DNA from: JAMHWF01 sp035911095
GTDB lineage: Bacteria; Pseudomonadota; Gammaproteobacteria; Burkholderiales; Burkholderiaceae_C
DNA: 64,000 nt
Assembly: GCA_035911095.1 (NCBI GenBank)
Contig: JAMHWF010000123.1
Span: forward strand, 33,969 to 97,968
Direction: 5' to 3'
Shown here: positions 1-8,860 of the stretch, one piece after another
How positions within the stretch are numbered: position 1 is the first letter of the stretch
Layout: the number at the start of each line of letters is the position of its first letter
Translations under genes and position numbers: made by a program
Notes under the pieces: model-generated
The model's input: only the letters and a program-made list of their open reading frames with translations
Database searches by the model: none
What the model was told of the DNA's origin: nothing

Positions 1-1439
1 TGGCCCATGTTGCCGTTGTTGCCCGGCGTGGCGTACATGTTCAGTGTCGCGCCGACGAAGAACTGGCCCGCCCGGTACGGCAGCATGAAGGGCTCCCAAT
101 CCATGCAGATCATGTTGGTGCCCAGCATGACCAGCTCGCGCTTCTTGTCGATCGAGTCGTGGCCCTGGTTGTGGTACCCCATCGCCGAGGGGCAGATGCC
201 CTTGGCCAGGTGGTCCATGCGCGTGCTGTATTCAGGGTCGCGGATCGGCACGCCCTGCTTCATGTCGTAGCCCTTGAAGACGTTGACCGTCGGGTCCATC
301 TTGTCGGCCCGCAGCAGGTTGCCGTTCTCGCGGTTGAGCGTGTAGATGATCCCGTTGCGGTCGGGGTGGGTCAGGATCTTCTGCTTCCTGCCGTCGATCA
401 CCTGCTCCGACAGGCCGATCCAGTTGACGCCCGCGTAGTCCCACTCGTCGTGCGGCGTCTTCTGGAAGGCGAACTTGGCCTTGCCCGTCGCCGCGTCGCG
501 GCTCCAGATCGCCATCGTCCACTTGTTGTCGCCGGGGCGCATGGTCTCGTTCCACGGCGCCGGGTTGCCCGAGCCGTAGTAGATCTGCTTGAGCGCCGGG
601 TCGTAGGCGTACCAGCCCCAGTTGGTGCCGCCGCCGATCTTCCAGGCGTCGCCTTCCCAGGTGCTGGTGCCCAGGCCCTTCTGGCCGTAGTGCGGGTTCG
701 GTGCGTTGAAGTCGTCGGCCAGCAGCAGGTCGCTGTCGGGCCCGGTCGCGTAGGCGCGCCAGACCTGCTCGCCGTTGGACATGCGGTAGGCGGTGACGTA
801 GCCGCGCACGCCGAGCTCCGCGCCGGAGGAGCCGACGATCACCAGGTCCTCGACGACCAGCGGCGCCTGGGTCAGCGTCGAGCCGACGGCCGGGTCGCTG
901 TTCTCCATCTGCCAGATCACCTTGCCCGTCTTCGCGTCGAGCGCGACCACGTTGCCGTCGAGCTGGGTCTTGAAGATCTTGCCGTCGCCGTAGGCGAGGC
1001 CGCGGTTGACCACGTCGCAGCAGGCGACCGCGCGCACCGAGGCGTCCTGCTTCGGCTTGTGTTCCCACAGGATCTTGTTCGGGTTGTCGAGGTCGATCGC
1101 GAAGGTGGTGTTCGGGAACGGCGCGTGGACGTACATGATCCCGTTGACCACCAGCGGGCCGCCTTCGTGCCCGTGCAGCACGCCGGTCGAGAAGGTCCAG
1201 GCGGCCTTCAGGTTCTTGACGTTGCTGCGGTTGATCTGCGTGAGGCCGCTGTAGTGGGTGTGGTCGTAGTCCTTGCCCTGCATGACCCACTGCTTGTGGT
1301 CCTGGCTGAGGCGGACGAGTTCGGCGTTTGCATGCGCCGCGGGCACGCTCACGGCGAGGACCAGCACGCCCAGGGCCGCGCGGATCGACGTCGCGAGCAA
1401 GCCGCGCCGCGGCCCAAGTTCGAAGGCGATTGGATTCAA
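1..1439 (-). CDS. PQQ-dependent methanol/ethanol-family dehydrogenase, Ca-type (C-terminus outside window)
   Basis: Quinoprotein alcohol dehydrogenase of the MxaF/XoxF superfamily, acting in the periplasm with PQQ and a metal and passing electrons to a c-type cytochrome. About 479 codons are present and the frame is open at the left edge; the family is usually about 600 residues. The start is TTG at 1439, supported by AAGGAG seven to eight bases upstream and by a following signal peptide ending in AAHA. Visible family marks are the vicinal cysteine pair in ACCDVVNRG, GGGTNWGWYAYDP, GNPAPWNETMRPGDNKW and HDEWDYAGVN. In the last motif the residue two after the catalytic Asp is Ala (codon 432-434), the Ca-enzyme state; lanthanide enzymes carry Asp there. 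The best overall resemblance is to methanol dehydrogenase large subunits, but the substrate cannot be read from sequence and no small subunit is visible. Confidence 0.9.
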   Translation of the reverse strand, partial: MNPIAFELGPRRGLLATSIRAALGVLVLAVSVPAAHANAELVRLSQDHKQWVMQGKDYDHTHYSGLTQINRSNVKNLKAAWTFSTGVLHGHEGGPLVVNGIMYVHAPFPNTTFAIDLDNPNKILWEHKPKQDASVRAVACCDVVNRGLAYGDGKIFKTQLDGNVVALDAKTGKVIWQMENSDPAVGSTLTQAPLVVEDLVIVGSSGAELGVRGYVTAYRMSNGEQVWRAYATGPDSDLLLADDFNAPNPHYGQKGLGTSTWEGDAWKIGGGTNWGWYAYDPALKQIYYGSGNPAPWNETMRPGDNKWTMAIWSRDAATGKAKFAFQKTPHDEWDYAGVNWIGLSEQVIDGRKQKILTHPDRNGIIYTLNRENGNLLRADKMDPTVNVFKGYDMKQGVPIRDPEYSTRMDHLAKGICPSAMGYHNQGHDSIDKKRELVMLGTNMICMDWEPFMLPYRAGQFFVGATLNMYATPGNNGNMG

Positions 1440-1862
1440 TTCCGGTCTCCTTTATGAATAATCAGCCGTTTCTTGCCGGATATTGATTCGCGTGGTGACG
1501 AAAATATCCTTCGATTCAAACGGTCGGACGGATTCTAGGGTCCGTGTTTCTGTGGGAGACGGGGAACAAAGCCCTGCGAAGCGGGGAATCCATCACCTTC
1601 CATGACGGGAAATAGTCCCTGCTTTGATGCGCGTCTACCCGTATTCGGAGCCGCTGCGCAAAGGGTTTTTCCGGGCTGGTCGGAAGGTGTTACGTCAGCG
1701 CGGCACAGGCTTTGTCAGATTGGGACAATCGTGGCGCCGATACCCTTGCGGCAGCGTCGGGATTAGCTGGCGGGCGGGGGGCTCTGAAGCACGCGGAAAG
1801 CGGAGCGGAACGCGGCGGGAAAGCGGCGCGGCGTGCGGCCCGACCGGGCTGCTCCCGGCGTC
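1440..1862. promoter_or_regulatory. Gap of 423 bp: control region of the left-end dehydrogenase
   Basis: No gene is supported here. On the minus strand, reading towards the dehydrogenase, there is a GGGAA-N3-GTCCC box at 1606-1618, further GGGGAA half-sites near 1561-1590, and a possible -10 element TAGAAT at 1532-1537 followed by an AT-rich leader. The part from about 1640 to 1862 lies beyond the 3' end of the response regulator and shows nothing recognisable. Confidence 0.5.
1606..1618. promoter_or_regulatory. GGGAA-N3-TTCCC-type box upstream of the Ca-type dehydrogenase
   Basis: GGGAAATAGTCCC, one mismatch from the inverted repeat GGGAA-N3-TTCCC found upstream of other quinoprotein and regulator genes in this window. 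It lies about 170 bp upstream of the TTG start at 1439. The factor that binds it is not known from sequence; a NarL-type regulator is the natural candidate. Confidence 0.55.
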
Positions 1863-2534
1863 TCAGCTGGCGGCGCCGCCGGCGGCGCCTAGCGCCCAGG
1901 GCACGACCCCGGCCGAGGCGGCGAGTTTGACGAGCTGGATGTCGGTGGCCACGCCGAGTTTCTGGCGGATCATGCTGGCCCGGTTCGCCACCGTCTTGCC
2001 GCTGAGCGAGAGCGTGTTGGAGATCTGCTCCACCGTGGCGCCCGACATCATCAGCTGCAGAATCTCGAATTCGCGCGCCGAGAGGGTATCGAATATCCGC
2101 TGACCTTCGTCGTACCTGGAGAAAACCAGCGACTGGGCCATCTTTCCATCCAGATACTTGTCGCCGCGGGCCACCGTGGCCACCGCCTCGCACAGGGTGT
2201 CGGGGTCGCATTCCTTGCCGACGATGCCGAGCGCGCCGACGTCCAGCGCCTGCTGGATGAAAACCGGGCTCGAATACATCGAGAAGACCAGGATCCGCGC
2301 CTGCGGGTGCGTGGCGAGGATGCGCCGGCTGGCGTCGATGCCGCTGGCGCCCGGCATCATGATGTCCATGATCACCACGTCGGGCAGGTGGCGCTTGTAT
2401 TGAAGGTAGGCGTCGTCGGCCGATTCGGCCTCGGCGACGACCTCGAAGCCCGACATCTGCTGCAGGTAGGTGCGGTAGCCGGAACGCACCACGGCGTGGT
2501 CGTCGACGATCAGGGTGCGGATGGTGGCGCTCAT
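1863..2534 (-). CDS. NarL/FixJ-family response regulator (RR1)
   Basis: A 223-residue regulator with an N-terminal receiver domain (VDDH acidic pocket near residues 10-13, predicted phospho-acceptor Asp57 in VIMDIMMPG) and a C-terminal LuxR-type helix-turn-helix at about 155-215 (LSAREFEILQLM, then LSLSGKTVANRASMIRQKL). No kinase is adjacent, but a 70-bp element upstream of this gene recurs upstream of the NarX-like kinase at 7446-8834, which makes that kinase the likely partner (inference). Its position next to a quinoprotein dehydrogenase suggests the AgmR/ErbR/PedR type of alcohol-oxidation regulator. Confidence 0.9.
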   Translation of the reverse strand: MSATIRTLIVDDHAVVRSGYRTYLQQMSGFEVVAEAESADDAYLQYKRHLPDVVIMDIMMPGASGIDASRRILATHPQARILVFSMYSSPVFIQQALDVGALGIVGKECDPDTLCEAVATVARGDKYLDGKMAQSLVFSRYDEGQRIFDTLSAREFEILQLMMSGATVEQISNTLSLSGKTVANRASMIRQKLGVATDIQLVKLAASAGVVPWALGAAGGAAS

Positions 2535-2612
2535 GTCACGGGTGGGGGCTGTGGAGGTGCGGGCCTCGGGGCGGGCCGGGGTCGGGCCGCCGGGCGTGCA
2601 GGCCGAGCGCAG

Positions 2613-2682
2613 GAGCCTATGCGTCCGCGGGTGGGAAATGTTCCCCGCTGTGCCCGGGTGCGGTGTCTCGCGAGGGAGCAGG
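2613..2682 (-). repeat. 70-bp promoter element, copy A (upstream of RR1)
   Basis: Aligns without gaps to 8861-8930, 57 of 70 positions identical by hand count, in the same orientation relative to the gene that follows. It contains GGGAAATGTTCCC (2633-2645). The block nearest the gene reads GCATAGGCTC on the minus strand and could be a -10 region; the inverted repeat then overlaps the -35 position. It is probably a duplicated promoter plus operator rather than a mobile repeat. Confidence 0.7.
2633..2645. promoter_or_regulatory. GGGAA-N3-TTCCC box upstream of RR1
   Basis: GGGAA-ATG-TTCCC, a perfect 5-bp inverted repeat with a 3-bp spacer, about 100 bp upstream of the response regulator start at 2534. 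It suggests autoregulation of RR1 if RR1 is the binding factor. Confidence 0.65.
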
Positions 2683-2716
2683 GGACTTCCCCCACTGTGC
2701 GCTCCAGCTCAGCGCG

Positions 2717-3019
2717 ATGGCCGACATCGTTGACAGCGCCGGCAAGGTCGACAGCGGCGCACGCCATGTCGGCGAGTCGGGCAGCACGATGGGCGAGATC
2801 GTGCAGCGCGTCTCGCGCGTTACCCAGCTCATCGGGGCGATCGGCAGCGCGACGGCGGAGCGGTCGAGCGGCGTGGGCCAGGTGAGCTTGGCCGTCGTGC
2901 AGCTCGATCAGCTCACGCAGCAGAACGCGGTGCTCGTCGAGCAGTCCGCCGCGGCGACGGCGACAACGAAAAGCCAGGCCGGCCGGCTGGCGGAGGCGAT
3001 CGAGGTCTTCTCGGCTTGA
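2717..3019 (+). pseudogene. Remnant of a methyl-accepting chemotaxis protein (C-terminal part)
   Basis: About 100 codons that match only the last part of a chemoreceptor signalling domain: segments such as TMGEIVQRVSRVTQLIGAI, SSGVGQVSLAVVQLDQLTQQN and LVEQSAAA follow the usual order of that region. There is no sensor domain, no membrane segment and no full hairpin, and no convincing start codon with a ribosome binding site. The open frame runs a little further upstream (to 2663) through unrelated sequence containing the end of the 70-bp promoter repeat. It reads as the 3' end of a decayed gene left between two minus-strand genes. Confidence 0.7.
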
Positions 3020-3044
3020 TCCTTCGCGGGCCGCCGCGGGCCCG

Positions 3045-4208
3045 TCACTGGTCGACGACGAAGCCGTCGAGGTGCGGCCGCATCGTGATCGGCTTGACCA
3101 GCGGCGGGCGGACCTTCTGGGCATCCGGCAGCAGGTTCATGCCCAGGCCCGGGCCCGTCGGGATGTCGACGAAGCCGTTCAGCGGCAGCGGCACCGTGTC
3201 GACGATGTCGCTGCCCAGGTGCACCGGCCGCGACTCGAAGATGCCGGCCTCGAAGCCGGTCGCGTACTCCTGGATCGCGAAGTTCGGGATCGCCGCATCC
3301 AGCTGCAGGCAGGCGGCCAGGCCGATCGGCGACAGCGGGTTGTGCGGCACCACCTGCACTTGGTGCGCCTCGGCGATTGCCGCCACCTTCTTCGCGCCGG
3401 TGATCCCGCCGCACAGGCACAGGTCGACCCGCGCGTACTCCACGCCGCCGCGCGCCAGCAGCGCCTGGAACTCGTAGAGGTTGGCGAAGCGCTCGCCGGT
3501 CGCGATCGGCACGTGGATCTTCTCGGCGACTCGCGCCATCGCGTCCGGTCCCTCGGGCCGGATCGGGTCCTCGATGAACATTGGGTGCGTGTGCTCGATG
3601 CCGCGTCCGAAGACGATGGCCTCGGCCGGCGTCAGGCGGCGGTGGATCTCAATCAGCAGGTCGACCCGGTCGCCCACCACCTCGCGCATGCGCTCGGTGT
3701 TCTCGATCGCGTCGCGCATCTTCCTGATGTGGGTCTTGAAGTAGACCTGGTCGTGCCCCTCGTCGAGGAAGGGGTTGAGGTGGCCGAAGGCGTTGAAGCC
3801 GGCCTCCATCTTGGCCTGGCACTCGACCAGCATCTTGTCGATGCTGTGCTCGTAGATGTGGCCGTAGATCCGCGCCTTGGTGCGCGCGGCGCCGCCGAGC
3901 AGCTCGTAGACGGGCACGCCGAGCGCCTTGCCCTTGATGTCCCACAGGGCGATGTCGATGGCCGAGATCGCCGCGTTCTCCGCCAGCCCGGTGAAGTAGC
4001 TGAAGCGGTGCATCACGTTCCAGTGGTGCTCGATCGCGAACGCGTCCCGGCCTTCCAGGTATTCGGCGAAGCGGCGGATGCAGGTGCCGGCGGCCTCGAT
4101 GTGGCCCCAGGTGCCGGCTTCGCCGACGCCGACGATGCCTTCGTCGGTGGTGACGCGGGCGAACATGAACTGGCCGACGTGCAGCGGCTCGATGCGGGTG
4201 ATCTTCAT
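3045..4208 (-). CDS. Enolase-superfamily (mandelate racemase/muconate lactonizing) sugar-acid dehydratase
   Basis: A 387-residue enolase-superfamily enzyme of the mannonate/galactonate dehydratase-like branch. N-terminal capping domain about 1-125, then a TIM barrel with the expected metal ligands: EIH (in LLIEIHRRLTP), FIEDP and GER, plus a catalytic-type His in VVPHNPLSP. The first ligand motif is Glu-x-His, whereas the best-known mannonate and galactonate dehydratases have Asp there, so the exact substrate is open. It lies 59 bp downstream of a Bug-type binding protein and in the same direction, with a divergent LysR gene, suggesting a small acid-sugar or carboxylate uptake and catabolism unit. 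Confidence 0.85.
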   Translation of the reverse strand: MKITRIEPLHVGQFMFARVTTDEGIVGVGEAGTWGHIEAAGTCIRRFAEYLEGRDAFAIEHHWNVMHRFSYFTGLAENAAISAIDIALWDIKGKALGVPVYELLGGAARTKARIYGHIYEHSIDKMLVECQAKMEAGFNAFGHLNPFLDEGHDQVYFKTHIRKMRDAIENTERMREVVGDRVDLLIEIHRRLTPAEAIVFGRGIEHTHPMFIEDPIRPEGPDAMARVAEKIHVPIATGERFANLYEFQALLARGGVEYARVDLCLCGGITGAKKVAAIAEAHQVQVVPHNPLSPIGLAACLQLDAAIPNFAIQEYATGFEAGIFESRPVHLGSDIVDTVPLPLNGFVDIPTGPGLGMNLLPDAQKVRPPLVKPITMRPHLDGFVVDQ

Positions 4209-4267
4209 GGCAGACGAGGTTCGGGGTGGTGCGACGGGCTACGGGAGGAGGGCGCGGGGCAGGGGCA

Positions 4268-5254
4268 TCAGTTGTCGTTCTTGATGCCGGCTTCCTTGAT
4301 CAGGGCCGACCAGCGACGCGTCTCGGCGTCGACCTTGCCGCGGAACTCGGCCGGCGGCATGTAGAGCGGCTCCGCGCCGGAGGTCCTGAACTTCTCGTGC
4401 GCTTCCGGGTTGGCCAGCACCGCGCGCACTGCGTCGTCGACGGCGCGCACCACCGCGTCGGGGGTGCCGCGTGGCGCGGAGAGGCCGAACCAGTTGCTGA
4501 CGACGAACTCCGGCAGGCCGGCCTCGCGCGCCGAGGGCACGTCGGGCAGGCGCGCGATGCGCTCGGGCTTGGCCACCGCCAGCGCCCGCACCTTGCCCGC
4601 CATCGAGGCCACCGTGGGCGCCGCGGTGATCAGCATCTGGATCTGCCCGGCCATCAGGTCCTGCAGCGCCGGGCCCGAACCCTTGTAGGGCACGTGGCGG
4701 ATGTCGGTCTTCGTCAGCGACTTGAACAGCTCGCCGGCGATGTGCGGCCCGCTGCCCACGCCGCCCGAGCCGTAGTTGAGCTCGCCCGGCCGCGCCTTGG
4801 CATGGGCGATGAACTCGGCCAGCGTCTTCACCGGCACGTCGTTGTTGACGACGAGCACGTAGGGCGTCTCGGCCATCATCGAGATCGGGGTGAAGGCGGT
4901 GTCCGGGTCGAAGGGCAGCTTGGGCACCAGCGCGCCGACGATGGTCGAGGTCATCTCGGCCATGTAGAGCGTGTAGCCGTCTGGTGCGGCGCGGGCCACC
5001 AGGCCCATCGCGATGGTGCCGCTGGCGCCGGGCCGGTTGTCGACGATGAAGGTCGAGTGCAACTGCGGCCCCAGGTAGCTGGCGGCGACGCGGGCGACGA
5101 TGTCGGTCGAGCCGCCGGGCGAGTAGGGCAGCACGATGGTGACGGGCTTGCCCGGGTAGCCGTCCGCGGCGAGGGCGGGCCAGGTCAGCCCGAGCAGCGG
5201 GGCACCGGCCAGGCCCTGCAGCAGGCGGCGTCGCGAAGGATGGTCGAGGGGCAT
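4268..5254 (-). CDS. Bug/TctC-family periplasmic solute-binding protein
   Basis: A 328-residue extracytoplasmic binding protein of the Bug family that expanded in Burkholderiales. It starts at ATG 5254 with AGGAGA upstream and has a twin-arginine-like signal (SRRRLLQGLAG) ending near AALAAD. The mature start YPGKPVTIVLPYSPGGSTDIVAR and the later GSGGVGSGPHIAGELF and VPYKGSGPALQDLMAG are hallmark Bug segments. TctAB membrane subunits are absent here, as is common for orphan Bug proteins. The ligand is unknown; the neighbouring dehydratase suggests a sugar acid or other carboxylate. Confidence 0.92.
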   Translation of the reverse strand: MPLDHPSRRRLLQGLAGAPLLGLTWPALAADGYPGKPVTIVLPYSPGGSTDIVARVAASYLGPQLHSTFIVDNRPGASGTIAMGLVARAAPDGYTLYMAEMTSTIVGALVPKLPFDPDTAFTPISMMAETPYVLVVNNDVPVKTLAEFIAHAKARPGELNYGSGGVGSGPHIAGELFKSLTKTDIRHVPYKGSGPALQDLMAGQIQMLITAAPTVASMAGKVRALAVAKPERIARLPDVPSAREAGLPEFVVSNWFGLSAPRGTPDAVVRAVDDAVRAVLANPEAHEKFRTSGAEPLYMPPAEFRGKVDAETRRWSALIKEAGIKNDN

Positions 5255-5390
5255 GGCTTGTCTCCTGTGGGACTGCCGGTCGTGTCGCCGGCGCGTGGGT
5301 GTCGGGTGCTCCGTTCAGGCCCACTGTAGGACCCGCGGCCCGATTAGGATCAGGCGGTTCCTCACCTCGCTCTTCACCTGGAGCTCACCA

Positions 5391-6308
5391 ATGAGCCATC
5401 CCGGCGCCTCGGCCGAAATGGCCTTCTTCAGCGAGCTGATGCGCTGCGGCAGTCTCGCGGCGGCCGCGCGGGAGATGCGGGTGACGCCGCCAGCGGTGAG
5501 CAAGCGGCTGGCCCAGCTGGAGGCGCGTCTGGGCGTCTCGCTGCTGCATCGCACCACCCGGCGCATCAGCCTCACCGCCGAGGGCGAGGTCTACCTTTCC
5601 AGCGCGCGACGCATCCTGGCCGACATCGACGACGTCGAGCGCCAGATCGGCAGCGCGGTGGCCGAGCCGCGCGGCCTGCTGCGGGTGAACGCGACCCTCG
5701 GCTTCGGCCGCAACCGCGTGGCGCCGGTGCTGTCGCGCTTCGCCAAGGCCTACCCCGGCGTGCAGGTGCAGTTGCAGCTCTCGGTCAACCCGCCGGCGCT
5801 CACCGACGACAGCTACGACGTCTGCATCCGCTTCGGCGAGCCGCCCGATGCGCGCATCGTCGCGCGCCTGCTGGCGCGCAACCGGCGCATCCTCTGTGCT
5901 TCAGCGGACTACCTGGAGCGTCGCGGCATTCCACGCTCGCCGCGCGATCTCGCCGCCCACGATTGCGTGTTCATCCGCCACGGCGACGAGGCCTACGGCG
6001 TGTGGCGGCTGAAGGCCGGTCGCCGCGAGACCGCGGTGAAGCTGGGCGGCGGCCTCAGCACCAACGACGGCGACGTGGCCGTGCAATGGGCGCTCGACGG
6101 GCACGGCATCCTGATGCGTGCCGAGTGGGACGTTGCCAAGTACCTGCGCAGCGGTCGCCTGCGCCAGGTGCTGGGCGCCTACCAGACGCCACCGGCCGAC
6201 ATCTACGCCGTCTACCCGCAGCACCACCAGCTCTCCGGCCGTGTGCGGGCCTTCGTCGACTTCATCGCGCGGGCCTTCGCCGCCCAGGGCGGCGGCGCCG
6301 CCGGTTGA
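5391..6308 (+). CDS. LysR-family transcriptional regulator
   Basis: A 305-residue LysR-type regulator: winged helix-turn-helix in residues 1-65 (SLAAAAREMRVTPPAVSKRL, then LLHRTTRRISLTAEG) and a periplasmic-binding-like effector domain from about 90 on. The start is ATG 5391 with GGAG a few bases upstream; upstream in-frame codons lie in the promoter region. It is divergent from the Bug protein and dehydratase genes across a 136-bp gap, the usual LysR arrangement for controlling the neighbouring operon in response to its substrate (inference). Confidence 0.92.
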   Translation: MSHPGASAEMAFFSELMRCGSLAAAAREMRVTPPAVSKRLAQLEARLGVSLLHRTTRRISLTAEGEVYLSSARRILADIDDVERQIGSAVAEPRGLLRVNATLGFGRNRVAPVLSRFAKAYPGVQVQLQLSVNPPALTDDSYDVCIRFGEPPDARIVARLLARNRRILCASADYLERRGIPRSPRDLAAHDCVFIRHGDEAYGVWRLKAGRRETAVKLGGGLSTNDGDVAVQWALDGHGILMRAEWDVAKYLRSGRLRQVLGAYQTPPADIYAVYPQHHQLSGRVRAFVDFIARAFAAQGGGAAG

Positions 6309-6586
6309 AGGCGGCAGACCGCCACGGGAAGGCTCAAGCCAGCTTGAAGGCCGACACGGCCAGCATCACCTGTCGGTCCAGCCAGACCCAGGGCGTGTTC
6401 ACCTCGCCAGCTCACGCAGCACCTGCCGGCGCTGCTTCATGCTCTTGCGAGCGGCCGCCATCTGCGATTCGAACTCGGGGCACCGGGGCCGGCCGACGTG
6501 TTGGTGCCATGCCGGAGTATCTATGCGGTATCTATGCATGGAAGAGGCCGTTGCCGATCGCGAGCGCAGCCAGGACCTGATCGCAC
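6309..6586. other. Gap of 278 bp with a possible chemoreceptor tail fragment
   Basis: No intact gene is supported. On the minus strand near 6340-6400 a short frame ends in AVSAFKLA followed by a stop, which resembles the very end of many betaproteobacterial chemoreceptors. The match is short and could be chance. The rest contains nothing recognisable. Confidence 0.3.
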
Positions 6587-7345
6587 CTACGGCTCCGACG
6601 CCTTCGCCACAGGCCCGCCGCCGCCGAACCCCACGCGCCCCACCATCGGCAGCTTCAGGCCGTTGCGGCTGACGCCGAAGTTCAGGCCGAGCAGGTTCAG
6701 CTCCAGTCCGTCGACCCCGCTCACCGCCACGCCGAACACGCCCAGCAACGACAGCTGGACGCCGCTGCCGCTCGGCGCCGCGCCGACGATGGCGCTGCCC
6801 AGGTAGTCCTTGCCGATGGCGGTGGCCGGCAGGTCGAGTTCCAACTCGGGCACCGCCCGGGCGATCCAGGCCGTGAAGGTGTTGGAGTTGGGCCCCGGCC
6901 AGGCGCGGTACTCGCCGGCATAGGGATAGGACTGCACCGCCTGCTCGACACGATCGATCAGCTCGTCGACGCCGGCGCCGCGCCGCTGCGCGTAGAGCTC
7001 CGGCGCGGCACCGAACCAGCGGCCGTCGGGCGCGCGCTGGTGCGCCACCACCACGTTGGACGACCAGCGCAGCCGCCAGCCCATCACCTCGTAGACCGTC
7101 CACTCTGGCGCGCCGGCCCGCTTGACGGCGACCCAGGTGTGCACGCCGAACAGGCCCTTGGCCCCGACGGCGCGCGCACCGTAGACCTGGACCATCGCCT
7201 CCGGGACCTCGGCGGGGTCGGGCGCCAGGCCCACCGGCTCGCGGCTGGCGGTGCGCCAATCGGCCCCGGTGCTCATGCACGAGGCCCCCGCCGTGACGGC
7301 GACGGCCACCACGGCGTAGACGAAAAAGCGAAGCGAACGGCGCAT
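6587..7345 (-). CDS. DUF3750-family lipoprotein-like protein
   Basis: A 252-residue exported protein. The N-terminus has a hydrophobic segment ending in AGASCMS, a lipobox-like cysteine near residue 23, so it is probably an outer-membrane or periplasmic lipoprotein. The body matches DUF3750: HTWVAVKRAG, YEVMGWRLRW, ELYAQRRG, YPYAGEYRAWPGPNSNTF and a C-terminal glycine-rich part. The function of this family is not established. The gene stands alone between a LysR gene and a histidine kinase gene. Confidence 0.75.
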   Translation of the reverse strand: MRRSLRFFVYAVVAVAVTAGASCMSTGADWRTASREPVGLAPDPAEVPEAMVQVYGARAVGAKGLFGVHTWVAVKRAGAPEWTVYEVMGWRLRWSSNVVVAHQRAPDGRWFGAAPELYAQRRGAGVDELIDRVEQAVQSYPYAGEYRAWPGPNSNTFTAWIARAVPELELDLPATAIGKDYLGSAIVGAAPSGSGVQLSLLGVFGVAVSGVDGLELNLLGLNFGVSRNGLKLPMVGRVGFGGGGPVAKASEP

Positions 7346-7445
7346 GGCGTCAGGACGTCAACGCCGGGGCGACGGCCCCGAACAGCGTGTGCCCGATGCT
7401 AGCGGCTCGGGCATCAGGTGCCCGCGCTGCGGGCCGTGTCCGCGC

Positions 7446-8834
7446 TCAGGCCACGGGTTCCGGCTGCGGGTGCGAACCGGCGTCGGGGTCTTCTGCGAGG
7501 GCGGCGTCGAGTGGCAGCGCGATGCGCACCTGCCAGCTGCCGCCCTGGGGCCCGGAGCTGAAAGTGCCGCCGAGCGCCTGGCAGCGCTCGCGCATGCCGA
7601 CGACGCCCAGTCCGCTGCCGCCCTGGCCCGCGGGCGAGGCCTGCCCGATCGGGTTGTCGACCGCGATGCGCAACGTGCGCCGGCCGCCGAGCGGCCGCGT
7701 CGGGTCGATCTCGACCACCGCCTGGGCGGCGGTCGAATGGCGCCGCACGTTGGTCAGGCACTCCTGCACGATGCGGTAGACGCTCACGTCCAGCGTCGGG
7801 CCGAAGCTGCGCCAGGCGCCGACCAGGCGCAGCTCGACGCGCAGCGCGCGCTGCGTCGGCGAGGCGATCGGCGCGGCCATGCGCTCGAGCGAACCGCGCA
7901 GGCCGAGCGTCTCGAGGTCGGGCGGGTGCAGGCCGACGAGGATCGAGCGCAGCGTCTGCAGGATGTGCGTCTGGTGCTGCACCAGGTCGTCGACCGTGGC
8001 GGCGAGCTCGGTCGTGCCGGGGTGGGCCGCGCACTGCAGCTGCAGCATGCGCGCCAGCGGTTGCATCGCGACCAGGTAGGGGCTCAGCTCGTCGTGCAGG
8101 TCGCGCGCCACCGAGCTGCGCGTGTGTTCCTCGCTGTCGACCAGCTTGCGCAGCAGGCGCTGCTGCTCGGCGCGGCCGCGCTCGAGCGCGTCGGCCATGC
8201 GATTGAAGGCGGTCGAGATCTCGTCCATCTCGGGGCTGGCGAAGGCGGGCAGCCGGGTGCCGCCGTCGCCGCCCTCCAGCGCGCGCAGCGCGGCGCGGAT
8301 GCGCTCGATCGGCTGCAGGGCGCGGAAGGTGAACCACACGATCAGCGTCATCGCGACGAGCGAGAGCGCGACGGCGAGCATCGTGCTGCGCAGGAAGTCC
8401 TCCCACAGCTCGGCGATCTCGTCGCCGGTGGCCGCGCCGACCTCGAAGTAGCCGACCTCGACGCCGCCGGCCGTCACCGTCTTGCGCAGCGGCGCGGTGC
8501 CCTTGACGCGGCCCTGCAGCCAGTCGGGCACCGCCTGCGGGCGCAGCGGCGCGAGCGCGAGCCGTTCGCCGTCGGGGCGGTGCAGCGCGACGGTGACGTG
8601 GCGGATCTTCTCGAGGCCGCGCACCAGGCGCACCAGGTCTTCGAGCGCCGCGTCGGGGCCGCGCGCGCTGGCATCGACGCGCTCGGGCAGCAGGCTCCAC
8701 ACCCACTGCACCGCGGCCTCGGTTTCGGCATCGGCCCGGTCGGGCACCTCGCGCAGCAGCATCAGGCTGAAGCCGGCGAGGAAGGTCGTCATGAACAGGA
8801 CGACGACGAGGGCAAGGCGGTAACGGAGTCTCAT
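7446..8834 (-). CDS. NarX-like membrane histidine kinase (HisKA_3)
   Basis: A 462-residue sensor kinase. Membrane segments at about 7-27 and 147-170 flank a roughly 115-residue periplasmic sensor domain; a HAMP linker follows to about 228. The dimerisation/phosphoacceptor domain is the HisKA_3 type used with NarL-family regulators: ARDLHDELSPYL with predicted phospho-acceptor His247. The ATPase domain ends with a GLGVVGMRERCQALGG G-box. No regulator is adjacent; the shared 70-bp upstream element links it to RR1 at 1863-2534, with the regulator at 39848-40498 as another possible partner. Confidence 0.92.
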   Translation of the reverse strand: MRLRYRLALVVVLFMTTFLAGFSLMLLREVPDRADAETEAAVQWVWSLLPERVDASARGPDAALEDLVRLVRGLEKIRHVTVALHRPDGERLALAPLRPQAVPDWLQGRVKGTAPLRKTVTAGGVEVGYFEVGAATGDEIAELWEDFLRSTMLAVALSLVAMTLIVWFTFRALQPIERIRAALRALEGGDGGTRLPAFASPEMDEISTAFNRMADALERGRAEQQRLLRKLVDSEEHTRSSVARDLHDELSPYLVAMQPLARMLQLQCAAHPGTTELAATVDDLVQHQTHILQTLRSILVGLHPPDLETLGLRGSLERMAAPIASPTQRALRVELRLVGAWRSFGPTLDVSVYRIVQECLTNVRRHSTAAQAVVEIDPTRPLGGRRTLRIAVDNPIGQASPAGQGGSGLGVVGMRERCQALGGTFSSGPQGGSWQVRIALPLDAALAEDPDAGSHPQPEPVA

Positions 8835-8860
8835 GCGCGGGCGTGGGGGAGCCAGCGCCC

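Noticed and set aside
1..1439. Naming the left-end dehydrogenase mxaF and the organism a methylotroph
   Set aside because: No mxaI, mxaG or formaldehyde-oxidation genes are seen, and the 3' end is missing. The Ala in WDYA shows only that it is not of the lanthanide type.
159..1457. Long plus-strand open frames opposite the dehydrogenases, kinases and receptors
   Set aside because: High GC leaves antisense frames open. Their translations are rich in Arg, Ala, Val and Asp with no family motifs, while the opposite strand has clear motifs.
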